DNA of 23,791 nucleotides from Saccoglossus kowalevskii (lineage: Eukaryota > Hemichordata > Enteropneusta > Harrimaniidae). The DNA is taken from contig NW_003147277.1 of NCBI RefSeq assembly GCF_000003605.2, positions 198,070-221,860 of the forward strand. Direction: 5' to 3'. Below, one piece after another: positions 10,376-18,899 of the stretch (within the stretch, counting starts at the first letter, position 1; every line of letters begins with the position of its first letter). The notes under the pieces were generated by a model. The model did no database searches. It saw nothing but the letters and a program-made list of their open reading frames with translations, and was not told where the DNA came from. A program made the position numbers and the translations under genes.

Positions 10376-10441
10376 ATTTGCATATTCGTCATACGGTGGG
10401 TGGAGCACCAGCTACGGATCATAACATAAACCGGACATCTC

Positions 10442-10491
10442 NNNNNNNNNNNNNNNNNNNNNNNNNNNNNNNNNNNNNNNNNNNNNNNNNN
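10442..10491. other. assembly gap of 50 N
   Basis: Fifty undetermined bases lie between the arms of the foldback element. A round 50 is probably a placeholder for an unknown length. Long inverted repeats commonly stall assembly, which explains the position. Confidence 0.95.
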
Positions 10492-10658
10492 AATTCAATC
10501 TAAAATAAAATGGCATATGCGATTCGAATATGAGAAAGTAGGTTAAGTTTTCGGGATCTAAGTTTATCCAAGAAAGTGTGTATGGTTTCCGAGGTCTCAG
10601 TTGATATGTTAATTAGCCTGTCTTCTGATTGGTCGAAACATATTAGACATGTCAATCA

Positions 10659-10758
10659 TTACAAGACCGAATCTGGCCGGTAATGTGAGCTTACACTGAT
10701 GGCAAGTCTGTTGGGATTTCGCAGTCACATGACTTTTCCGTTGACCTCTCGTTTACGC
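10659..10758 (-). repeat. right arm of the foldback element
   Basis: This ~100-bp arm is the inverted counterpart of 10272-10375. Similarity ends sharply after GTTTACGC at 10758. Confidence 0.75.
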
Positions 10759-11844
10759 GATTTATATTTATTTTTCAAGAATTTTTCATCAGAATCGCAA
10801 CAGACTGCAAGCAAGTCTAACCTAACCCCAACATTGTAAAGTATGCTGTAACGTTTCATGGGCAATCATGAATCATAAATTGAGCACGCATTGTCATAAT
10901 CTTTGACTAGATTTTAACAAGAATTCTGAAGAATGAGTATTTTATTGCTTAACGGATGTTAAATATGTTAGCGATACCTATACAAATATTACAACTGTAC
11001 ACGTCTATACGATCTGTATTTGTTGATGAAACATTTAATCTTTTACCCTGAAGCATTGTCAGAATTATCCCCGCCTCTTAAGTTACTTTGATTTAGGTTG
11101 CCGTTAGTAAAATATAACATATAACATCCACGGTATCATGTACATGAATAATGAAATACGTTGTTTTCCAGTTCTATTCACACGGGAATGTCAAAGAATT
11201 GGACAAAATGTAGTTTATATTTTGTGAAATATCTCCGGAATAACACACAAGCAAATATGTTTAAATTAGGGTAAATCGGTTGATAACCCCAATTTTTGAA
11301 AAATTATTATGCATTGTATCGTATCTTGATTACGAAAAGTTAATACGCGAGGATTTAAGAGGTAAGATAATACTCGACTTGTTTAAATATTTGTACGATG
11401 CTCGTGGTCGTCAACGTGTACACCCAATATCCTGTTTATTTCATTTGTGAGTTGTCGGGTCACTAACCCTTAACCTTTTACTACGTCAGCGTATACGTGT
11501 GGAGTGTAAGCATGTACAAATAAACATGTTTGGCAAAACACCATCGTAATGTGCTTGCTCTGCCAAGCAATTAATGTGACTCATGTTAAAATAAGTAAAT
11601 GAATAATTGACCCCTATAAATCCCCTAGGTTATTGTAACAGATTGAACAGTATTTTTCTATAGAAGCAAACACCTGTTTACCATCGGTGCGCATTGTGCA
11701 GTTGCTGATCCTTCGCATATAATAATGGTATTTTACGCTGCTGATCATATTATTTGGTGTTACCACTTTACTTTTGTGTACATTCACCAAACTTCAATTT
11801 TGAGGAGGAAACAGCTGTTAAGGCAATAGGACACTGACATCTCA
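10759..11844. other. no gene recognised
   Basis: AT-rich DNA without a long open frame, recognisable domain or evident repeat pairing inside the window. It could be intronic or intergenic. Confidence 0.5.
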
Positions 11845-12060
11845 ATGCCCGTCAGTGTTAAAAATAAACGTGTGTACATTCCCTCCAATCTTTGTCATAT
11901 AACAACCATTCAACTTAGCGAAATAGCCTATCGTGAGTTAGGCAGAAGTACAAAGTCTTCATATCAAAGCTTCACTCGAGATGAACACTCTGACCTCGAT
12001 AGAAGTTACTACCGAATGACGCATACTGAGCGAGAGCTTTGTCAGATGGGTTGGAAATAA
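11845..12060 (+). CDS. small open frame of unknown function, 71 codons
   Basis: A complete ATG-to-TAA frame of 71 codons with an in-frame TAG shortly upstream of the ATG. The product is polar and basic, with segments such as NKRVYIPSNLCHITTIQLSE and an Arg/Glu-rich end (HTERELCQMGWK). It has no signal peptide, membrane segment or known motif. The length is compatible with chance, and no flanking exon can be joined to it. It is kept because its composition is more protein-like than other short frames nearby. Confidence 0.2.
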   Translation: MPVSVKNKRVYIPSNLCHITTIQLSEIAYRELGRSTKSSYQSFTRDEHSDLDRSYYRMTHTERELCQMGWK

Positions 12061-12624
12061 CTACTGATTCCGGACGTGAAATGACATAACAAATTGTGTT
12101 GTATTACATAATTCTGTTTAAGTTAAGTTCCCGTTGTAGATGCTCTCGCACCCAAGAACGTAACGATAACGAAATTAGAACATTACTTTACGGTCCCGCT
12201 ATGTAAGCAAATATTAAACTCCCTATTAATATACAACTGTTTAATCTCACGGAGCCAAATATTGAGACACCGAGACACGAACAAATACTTTTAACCATAG
12301 AAACCAGGGTGAAAATGGTCAGCATCCTTTATTTTATGTTTTTGTCATATTACCCATGCAAATGGAAGTGTGCATGGAATCATGGGCAGAAACGGTGTGC
12401 ATTGTGATAACTGTCATAAAGGTGATTGACAGGTCATACTTGCTTTCAACTTTGGAAGGAGAGTTGGAATCTACCAGTTGTGCTGTTATTTGAATATCGA
12501 AGGATGCTAATGATCTACTGAGTTGCCTACGTGACACAGCTGCTAGCGACATCACATTCTGATTGGCTCACATGGAAACCCAGGTAGTGTCTCTGAACCA
12601 TGCCTGTAAATTGGTCAGACTCCA
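12061..12624. other. 5' flank of the TRIM-NHL relic, no intact RING or B-box
   Basis: Full-length TRIM2/3/71-like proteins start with a RING finger and B-boxes, so this upstream region was checked for them. Around 12390-12460 one plus-strand frame reads GVHCDNCHKGD before a stop, and a neighbouring frame continues LTGHTC. This could be a decayed zinc-binding segment, but the cysteine spacing is not convincing. No RING C3HC4 pattern is seen. Confidence 0.3.
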
Positions 12625-13600
12625 ATGTTAGGACAGTTAAAAGTGAAAGAGAAACAAGTTGACAAAGAAAAATTAGTTGCTGAATCTACAAGAGAAGAAA
12701 TTCAAAATCAGTGCGAGGCAGAGAAATTGAAAGGTGTAGCAAGAGCAAAGGAAATATTCGAGAGAGTAAAGAGAGAAGAGAAGATACCGATAGATGCCTT
12801 AGATGAAAGTGCTCGGATGGAATTAAATGATGTAGCCATGAACATCAATGAAAGAGAATTTCACCACGGCAACATTGTCAGCACACATCATTATCTAGAA
12901 ACACTGGTGCATCAGGGGAACCATGTTCATCTACTGTCTACCAGGACTGAAAATATGAAGCGAATAAATGAGATGATTGTTATGGAAATCAAACCACCAA
13001 TTAATTATGAAATAACAAAGTACCATTCTAGAATTGACCTTGCTGCACACGCATTGATGGAGGTGATCAAATCAGTCTGTCCATCCAAATGTACAGTTAA
13101 AAACATTCCGAAACAACTCATGAAAGATGAATATGTCAAGCTGCTCATCACAACCAGAGAAAGAGAAAAAAATAATTCCCCGTCAAGATTTCACAGCGAA
13201 GTCTACCCATTCTGATGCATCATGGGAAGACATTGATGTTACTGACAATAACGATGGGACATTTCAAGTGATGATAGTAGAAAAGATAGTAGAAACACAT
13301 CAAGTTGCCATAACGATTGGGAACCAACATATTCCAGGATCGCCTTTTAATATTTCTGTTCCAATCAGAGAGTGGGTACAGACAGTGGGAAAAGCAGGAA
13401 GTGATGAAAAGTTCAGATATCCCTGGGGACTATCGAATAATAAACATGGTGACTTTGTCACAGCTGACAGAGGGAAAAACAGAGTGATCATTCGTGACAG
13501 AGACGGAAATTACAATCATTCAGATTTACTGATCAGTTTGCATAGCCATTCAGTCTATTTGGTGTAGCAATATCAGATGATAATGATGATAGTAACAAAC
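12625..13600 (+). pseudogene. TRIM2/3/71-like coiled-coil, filamin and NHL relic
   Basis: The family comprises RING E3 ligases whose filamin and NHL domains recruit protein or RNA partners. The first frame (12625-13215, 196 codons) is a charged coiled coil: LKVKEKQVDKEKLVAEST, then RAKEIFERVKREEK, FHHGNIVSTHHYLETLVHQG, the linker TVKNIPKQLMKDEYVKLLIT. A run of seven A at 13166-13172 is one base too long for the family frame. Beyond it the next frame (to 13567) continues as a filamin-like domain (IIPRQDF, WEDIDVTDNNDGTFQVMIV, HQVAITIGNQHIPGSPFNIS) and a first NHL repeat (FRYPWGLSNNKHGDFVTADR, NRVIIRDRDGNY). Near 13520 the similarity shifts again (FRFTDQFA, stop at 13543, then PFSLFGVAISDDN) and fades by ~13600. 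RING, B-boxes and the remaining NHL repeats are absent. Two frameshifts, a stop and truncation at both ends indicate a pseudogene. The first shift alone could be a homopolymer sequencing error. An intron-free run suggests one large exon or a retrocopy. Confidence 0.75.
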
Positions 13601-13850
13601 AACGCAGCTTCTCCTTTGGTCTGATGCGTGCCAACGATTGAACTAACGCAACTGTAATGAAATAATGAATGTCATATATTATTCATCGAATAATGCAAGA
13701 TAGTGCGAGATAAACACAGGGAGTAGTATTAATTGGGTTGTAGTTCATTTTCTTTTTACCTGGTTAAATAATCTCCACAAGTGCGACATTATTCTTATGT
13801 TTATTCTCCATGTTTCTGTATTTATACAAAATACGAGAATAGAGATGGGG
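13601..13850. other. short AT-rich spacer, nothing recognised
   Basis: Between the end of TRIM-NHL similarity and the next inverted-repeat element there is no open frame or repeat that I can support. Confidence 0.5.
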
Positions 13851-14116
13851 TAGAATGGGGTAGACAAGACAATAGCACTGAAAATGAAATACACATACAC
13901 CAAAATATCGAGTTAAACCCCTGGCTTTAATACCTTCAAAATAATTACAAGAAATAAAGCACACAAAATACAATGAATAAAGTCACTAAAATAGGGGATT
14001 GCTTAGGGAAGTGTGCATTGGTGATAACTCACAGTTCCAGGATGTAATAATGAACGACAGTCAATGGCTTCTGCAACACAACAATCCAGTACTATTGTCT
14101 TGTCCACCCCATTCTA
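13851..14116. mobile_element. 266-bp MITE-like element with 25-bp inverted ends and TA flanks
   Basis: TAGAATGGGGTAGACAAGAC starts at 13851, and the reverse complement of the right end (14092-14116) matches it over 25 bases with one mismatch (GGGGTA versus GGGGTG). The outermost TA on both sides could be a TA target duplication, as made by Tc1/mariner-type elements. The interior (13876-14084) recurs inverted at 15981-16190. Part of the interior is open in one plus-strand frame (SQFQDVIMNDSQWLLQHNN) shared with that copy, so the element may have picked up or moved an exon-like sequence. Confidence 0.5.
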
Positions 14117-14195
14117 GCAGTTAAAGAACTCCCTGTCCAGTGTGAGTTCTGTGGGTGGCCCTCTCAATTGCGATAAGCAGGCCTTACACTGTGAA
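14092..14195 (+). repeat. ~105-bp direct repeat, copy 1
   Basis: The sequence from CTATTGTCTTGTCCACCCCA through AAGCAGGCCTTACACTGTG is repeated in the same orientation at 16194-16305 with scattered substitutions. Its first 25 bases coincide with the right inverted end of the 266-bp element, so the repeat extends beyond that element. Confidence 0.65.
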
Positions 14196-14350
14196 AGATT
14201 TGACATTTTTTCACAGAACCAAACATATGACAAGGTTGTGTGACCATATTTCGGTCATAATGGCAAATTAATGCATTATCTTGGCAAAATCGCATTCATT
14301 TGTGAATGTATTTCGACCAGTTGCTTTGGCCTTCTTATTAAGGCTGTGAT

Positions 14351-14435
14351 AAACTACCCTAGGTTAGGGGTTGACCCTGCATGGTGTTCAGCCTAAGACA
14401 GAATTTGAACTCGGATGTACTGTCTAAAGCAACGC
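14351..14435 (-). repeat. degenerate SINE fragment, related to the SINE at 17690-17880
   Basis: On the minus strand this reads a B-box-like GTTCAAATTC (complement of 14401-14410) followed by TAGGCTGAACACCATGCAGG and the GGGTCAACCCCTAACC tail region. It aligns with the tRNA-derived SINE at 17690-17880, where the same region reads TAGGCTGAACATCAAATAGG. The anticodon half is deleted and the A box is lost, so it is a truncated, inactive copy. Confidence 0.6.
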
Positions 14436-14755
14436 CAAAAATGATTAGGAGTCGTAGTGATAGTATTTTATATTATTCAGTATAGAAGTTTAAGTAAAGG
14501 TTTCATAAAATGATTTATATGAACATTGCAGTGTATTGCTTCATGAAAAAGTCAGTTCAAAATATCTTTATATTTAGTCTAGGATAGTTACAGGATAACT
14601 AAAAAAACAAGTATGAAACATTTTTGGGAGCAAACAACATAACCAAACACAGTACTATAAATAAATAATAAATAGTAGTACTTGAAATAAAGAAGAAAAA
14701 ATGAACCTGCCCATATTTTTACGAATTTAAAACAAAATATTTTTACAAACCTTTA

Positions 14756-14920
14756 TTAAAGCGGCAGGGTCGTCACCTGCGCACGCACGGGCATTGAATG
14801 CCAAGCGACGATAACAACACACGCTACAAACGCAATGTCTCATAGGTAGATGCTTGTTTATATACAATGACACGCTATGGCCATCTGACGCATGCGCAGG
14901 TGACGGCTCCCCCGCTTTAA
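14756..14920. mobile_element. TTAA-flanked MITE, copy 2
   Basis: TTAA (14756-14759) is followed by AGCGGCAGGGTCGTCACCTG. The right end reads CAGGTGACGGCTCCCCCGCT and then TTAA (14917-14920). The ~24-bp ends are inverted repeats sharing GTCACCTGCGCA. The interior matches copy 1 at 2970-3128 (GGTAGATGCTTGTTTATA; ACAATGACACGCTATG). It sits inside a degenerate repeat unit whose other copies read TTAAGCTCATA without interruption, so these act as empty sites supporting a TTAA duplication. Confidence 0.8.
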
Positions 14921-15660
14921 GCTCATACTGTTTTTGTACATTTGTTATATGGTCTGGCTGGTAGATTTACAATACAACCAATAAAAGTAACCTTAATTAT
15001 CAAATAGCCCAATAAAACAATAAAACAGAGCTTTGTATTATACATTTAACTCATAATTTATTGTTGTGCATATCTTTTATGGCTAGTATATTTACCATAT
15101 AACTAATATAACTCAAGTATGAAATAACTCAGTTGTCCTTGAAGTGAACAACACTATAATGAGTAGAAAAAAGTTGTAGATAAGAACGAAGAACAAAAAT
15201 AAATGAGTAACTATAGCTACCTACCCATATTTTGCTAGGAGTTACAATAACATATTTATGCAAATCCAAATAAAATTTGTTATTAAACTTTAAGCTCATA
15301 ATATATTTGTGTACATTTCTGATATAGTCTGGCTGTCAAATTTACAACATTCCTAATGAATAAGTGAATTCTTGAGTATCATTTAATTTCTTGTACTTCC
15401 TTCTATGCAATAAATGACAATACCCCCTAATCTGGTACTGGTGTCGATTTGTATAACTTTAAACTGAACTTGTTACTGTAACTGCTAAGCATTAAGAAAT
15501 ACACATTGCTATTAAACAATTAAGCTCATAAAACAGTTTATACATTTCATATATTGTATCAATGGTAGATTTACAACGTAACTAATAAAACAAGTGATCT
15601 CAAGTACGGAATAGCCCAGTTGTTGTATTATTTAAATTATTGTACTTCTTCATAGTCAAA
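14918..15660 (+). repeat. degenerate tandem array with TAAGCTCATA units
   Basis: Four related units start at 14918, 15047, 15291 and 15521 with TAAGCTCATA or TAACTCATA. They continue with variants of GTACATTT, a GGTAGATTTACAA word and an ACTAATAAAA phrase, and end near a TTGTACTTC word. Spacings are about 129, 244 and 230 bases, so the units are diverged and one is shortened. No coding frame runs through them. The array lies between the two arms of the inverted pair at 13851 and 15981. Confidence 0.5.
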
Positions 15661-15839
15661 GACATGTAACTGACAGCAAAGCTAAAAAGTCGTCAGTAGT
15701 CATACATTTATTTGGGTCAGTATCAAACCACATGTTGGAGATACACTGATAACAAAGCCCCCAAAGCTGGTTACAATTTTAAAACTTTTAACCGGATAGT
15801 TGGTGTCCATTATTTCAACTTGGTATCCAGTGTTTGCTG

Positions 15840-16067
15840 TCAGGGTATTGTGTGACAAGTGATACAGGCTACAACCATCATTCTGTGAGACTTGTGTGAA
15901 CTGCTCTGCGATCTCCTGCTTCCAACGTAGCCCTCCAGAATACTAGCGTTCCTCTGTGTGCAAGACTCCTGTATTTCTTCGTTGTTATGTTGCAGAAGCC
16001 ATTTACTGTCGTCCATTATTACATCCTGGAACTGTGAGTTATCACTAATGCTCACTTTCCTAACCAA
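15840..16067 (-). CDS. exon-like open frame shared with an inverted copy at 13851-14116
   Basis: On the minus strand an open frame of 75 codons runs MVRKVSISDNSQFQDVIM, DDSKWLLQHNNEEIQESC, then a Ser/Arg/His-rich end, to a stop. An acceptor-like GGTTAG precedes the KVSISDN part. The inverted copy at about 14010-14084 on the plus strand preserves the frame as CIGDNSQFQDVIMNDSQWLL before diverging. Preservation of a frame between two copies suggests the segment was once coding, perhaps a duplicated terminal exon. I recognise no domain. Chance preservation over ~30 codons is possible. Confidence 0.3.
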   Translation of the reverse strand: MVRKVSISDNSQFQDVIMDDSKWLLQHNNEEIQESCTQRNASILEGYVGSRRSQSSSHKSHRMMVVACITCHTIP

Positions 16068-16218
16068 GCCCCTATTGTAGTGACCTTATTCATTTTATTT
16101 TTCTGTGCTTTATTTCTTGTAATTATTTTGAGAGGTATTAAAGCCAGGAGCTTCAACTCGATATTTTGGTGTATGTGCATTTCATTTCCAGGACTATTGT
16201 CTTGTCTAACCCATACTA
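15981..16218 (-). repeat. inverted copy of the 13851-14116 element interior
   Basis: The reverse complement of this stretch matches 13851-14084, including TAGACAAGACAATAG, ACACATACACCAAAATATCG, ATAATTACAAGAAATAAAGC and CTCACAGTTCCAGGATGTAA. The two copies form an inverted pair about 1.9 kb apart. This copy lacks the second inverted end; on that side it continues into the open frame at 15840. Confidence 0.7.
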
Positions 16219-16305
16219 GCAGTGAAAGAACCCCTTGGTCAGTGTAAGTACTGTGGGTGCCCTATCATTAGCGATACGCAGGCCTTACACGGTGACAAAA
16301 ATACT
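16194..16305 (+). repeat. ~110-bp direct repeat, copy 2
   Basis: From CTATTGTCTTGTCTAACCCA to CGCAGGCCTTACACGGTG, matching 14092-14195 in the same orientation with substitutions. It overlaps the end of the inverted copy, so this segment is direct while its neighbour is inverted. That arrangement points to rearrangement or separate insertions rather than one simple inversion. Confidence 0.65.
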
Positions 16306-16928
16306 ATTTGTTGCTAATCTCCACAACAATGATTTGTATAATTAGCGATTACGCGTAATGATGAAAACAAAATATAAATTAAATCATTTGGTAAAATACA
16401 TGTTATCCCATAAAACGAAAAACATTCGTAATGTTATACGGAAATTCGTTCTCGTAATGTTGTCACAAGTTACATGCTACACGCCCTATCATTGTTACGA
16501 ACCATAGCGTCACATACATAAAAAAACAGCAATAATTAGTTGTAGTTGAACTTGACCTGACCATATAATCGACTGCTTGCCATCCAAGGCAACTTGAACT
16601 TACTGAACCAAATATTGCCGAGTAAAAATTTTCTCTACTTTCTTCTCGAGATAATCATCATTAGAATACAATGTCGCCTGAATAGTTTTGCAGTAAAAAT
16701 GTTTAGTACATACTACATCACATATATAAAATATACCATATCTCGATATACTTGCAGGAGTATGTTATATCTCTTGTCTGACTTTCTTTGCTGTACATAT
16801 ATGTATATATTTTCTAAAAAGATATTCACTTTTTTGTATTTAAAAAAAAAAATAGGATGTTTTTTGTGGCCCATTTGATCCTATAAATCGTGTGACATGG
16901 CCGGTAAAATTCTCTACTCTTGTTTAGT
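16306..16928. other. no gene recognised
   Basis: AT-rich DNA. A 94-codon plus-strand open frame (16594-16878) is rich in Ile, Tyr, Phe and Leu and looks like translated A/T sequence. It has no motif or exon border and is not called a gene. Confidence 0.5.
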
Positions 16929-17169
16929 TATAATATAAAACTCACCATTAAAGCTGTATTTAAGCTGTCAGATCTCCTGGCGTAGTTGGAGTGGTGAACA
17001 GACAATAGCGTAGTGTTGACGAAGAGTATGTCTCAGACGTAGTTTTCACTTGATAAGTGGTCTCTGTGTACACTCATTTCAAGGTATGTTTTTTTTTACA
17101 ACAACGCTGTACATCGGCACTAAGAATTGGTGTAAGCAAAAGCAATGTTTATGTTTACTCCTATTTATC
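16929..17169 (+). repeat. R-unit copy 1 (241-bp period)
   Basis: The unit begins AAACTCACCATTAAAGCTGT, carries TCTCCTGGCGTAGTT, then AGCGTAGTGTTGACGAAG and CTCATTTCAAGGTATGTTTT, and ends near GCAATGTTTATGTTTA. The next unit repeats the same order exactly 241 bases downstream. A consensus-like 5' splice site (CAAG/GTATGT) is preserved. No long open frame is shared between copies. Confidence 0.7.
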
Positions 17170-17400
17170 TATAATCTAAAACTCACCATTTAAGCTGTAT
17201 ATTCAATATTTAAGTTGTCACATCTCCTGGCGTAGTTAAAGTTGATGCGGTGAATAGACGATAGCGTAGTGTTGACGAAGGATATGTCTTAGACGTAGTA
17301 GTACACTCACGTCGTCAAGGTATGTGTCTATAGCAACGCGCACACACTATTTAATGATTAACAAGAGCAATGTTTATGTTTATCGGATGGCATAACAACG
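17170..17400 (+). repeat. R-unit copy 2, tandem with copy 1
   Basis: It has the same word order as copy 1: ACTCACCATTTAAGCTGTAT, CATCTCCTGGCGTAGTT, GATAGCGTAGTGTTGACGAA, GTCAAGGTATGTGTC, GAGCAATGTTTATGTTTA. The CAAG/GTATGT junction is retained. Sequence after it (GTGCGATTGTGACGT, then a phrase around AATAAGAACCATAGTCTGA) recurs near 18690-18760 and in degenerate form after copy 4, so the full repeating block is longer than 241 bp. Confidence 0.7.
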
Positions 17401-17689
17401 TGCGATTGTGACGTCCACTTCGCTTTAACATACCATACTTAACCCAATTACAATAAGAACCATAGTCTGATAAAGGTTAAGCAGGGGTGCAGGGGGTTAG
17501 GGGTGTAGTAGTTGAATTTTCTGCACAACTCCATATTTATCTATTTGTTTTTTTAAATGTTTTTTATGGCCGGCGACAGTTTTGGACATTGAATGTCACT
17601 GTTGTCTCTCCTGATCTTTTTTTTACAAGTTGCAAGTAGTGCTGATATACAGGTAGTGAATTTTTGCCACAGAAGTCATATTCATGTTT

Positions 17690-17880
17690 TGGGACTACAC
17701 ACATGACAGGACTGTCAGGTCATCTCTCTATCAAATGGTAATTTAATGGGCTGTCCTGGCACACTCACCCAGGGTAGGGGTCGACCCTATTTGATGTTCA
17801 GCCTAAGGTAGGATTTGAACTTGGGTCTACCGATCATGAGTCTGATGCAACAACCACTATGCTACCAGTGATCGGTTAGG
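17690..17880 (-). mobile_element. tRNA-derived SINE, tRNA-Met-like head
   Basis: Read on the minus strand, the head has an RNA polymerase III A box TAGCATAGTGG (complement of 17854-17864) and a B box GTTCAAATCC (complement of 17811-17820), spaced about as in a tRNA. Between them a CTCATGA loop places a CAT anticodon (complement of 17836-17838), which together with the flanking GCATCAGA arm resembles tRNA-Met. The acceptor stem is not conserved, so this is not a functional tRNA. The tRNA part is followed by TTAGGCTGAACATC and a GGGTCGACCCC stretch shared with the fragment at 14351-14435. The 3' limit is uncertain. It is inserted between R-unit copies 2 and 3. Confidence 0.65.
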
Positions 17881-17919
17881 TTGCCATGGTTTTATTGTAC
17901 AACTCGTGACGTCTCTGAT

Positions 17920-18100
17920 AGAACTAACTGCCCCATTAAGTTATAAAACTAGTTAAAATGATATGACGAACAGACGACAGCGTAGTATTATACAGAATAA
18001 GTCATAGGCGTGTCAGCTGTCTATGTGTAAACTCATCCAAAGGTCAACTTAATTTATACTAACGCTCTACGAATTGGTTAATGATTTAATATAGTAGCTG
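17920..18100 (+). repeat. R-unit copy 3, diverged
   Basis: Recognisable words are CCCATTAAGTTATAAA, ACGAACAGACGACAGCGTAG, AATAAGTCATAGGCGTG, TGTAAACTCATCCAAAGGTC and AACGCTCTACGAATTGGTTA, in the same order as copies 1 and 2. The splice-like junction is degraded (AAAGGTCAAC). Confidence 0.55.
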
Positions 18101-18225
18101 ATATTATAACAAACAGTTTTTAGTTTAAGGGTGGTTCCAACAAACAATAATTTTCAATAAAATTAATGTCGAAGTTACGGCATTGAAATTTATGTCATTG
18201 TACTTGATGCCAGAAGTCAAATATT

Positions 18226-18248
18226 ACAAATACAAATACAAATACAAA
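18226..18248 (+). repeat. (ACAAAT)n microsatellite
   Basis: Three full ACAAAT units and a partial ACAAA run from 18226 to 18248. It is a simple repeat with no sign of coding use. Confidence 0.85.
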
Positions 18249-18890
18249 CCGAGGGTAACTGCATTGATATTTCGCCCTCTATGGTAAAATAAACAGGTGT
18301 TCTAAGCAGTATTTACAGGTGTCTATGCATACGAATTTGGAATTCTTTCTACTGGGAGGCAATATAAACACTAAAACAGACATGAATAATGAATATAGCT
18401 ATGTATGCATAATATAAAGTACAAGGACTCTTCTGGGATATAAAGTCCGGGCCAGGCTGAAAGGTCAGGGCTAAAGGCTGGGGTTTATGACAACCAAAGT
18501 TTGTATATCGAATGTTAATGCACACTGTTGGTGAATTACACACTAGTTTGAATGCTTTTGTTTATCAATCATTTTGTCCATCATTCTGTAAGCATGCCAA
18601 CTCACCAGATGATATAATCGATTGAATATCAATCACAAAAAACACTCCAGTCTTAGAGATATTTTAAATTAAATGAACATAGGAATTGCGATGAGTGATT
18701 GTGATGTGCCATAATAAGCCAATTAAAACAAGAACAATAGTCTGAGTAAAGATGTAACTTTGCGTATTTTGTTTGTCTGGAAAGATTAGGGGATTTATTG
18801 GTGGTATTTTCTTCACATTCGCCCATTTGTTTATTGGGTGGTCATGATAAAATACAATGCAAATCCCACGACACGGCTGATCAATTTTTT
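18249..18890. other. no gene recognised; part of the R-block spacer
   Basis: No supported gene. The stretch at about 18690-18760 (GATTGTGATGTGCC, then AACAAGAACAATAGTCTGAG) resembles the sequence that follows R-unit copy 2. It is therefore likely part of the same higher-order duplicated block. Confidence 0.45.
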
Positions 18891-18899
18891 TACTTCTAT

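Larger units (their letters stand above)
10272..10758. mobile_element. foldback-type inverted-repeat element spanning the assembly gap
   Basis: Two ~100-bp arms are near-perfect reverse complements: 10272-10375 (starting GCGTAAACGAG) and 10659-10758 (ending CTCGTTTACGC). Both contain AAATCCCAACAGACTTGCCA then TCAGTGTAAG in arm orientation. Between them lie ~280 bases including a run of 50 N. Long arms around a short centre are typical of foldback or long-inverted-repeat MITEs. No coding sequence or clear target duplication is visible. The true centre length is unknown because of the gap. Confidence 0.7.

Noticed and set aside
12390-12470. Possible ZZ or B-box zinc finger (GVHCDNCHKGD)
   Set aside because: Needs a frameshift and lacks the remaining Cys/His ligands in proper spacing.
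16594-16878. 94-codon hydrophobic plus-strand frame
   Set aside because: Amino-acid content reflects A/T-rich DNA (Ile, Tyr, Phe, Leu, Lys), with a poly-A-derived Lys run; no supporting features.
17800-17872. Genuine tRNA-Met gene on the minus strand
   Set aside because: A and B boxes and a CAT loop are present, but acceptor and T stems do not pair properly and a related fragment shares the non-tRNA tail, so it is a SINE head.
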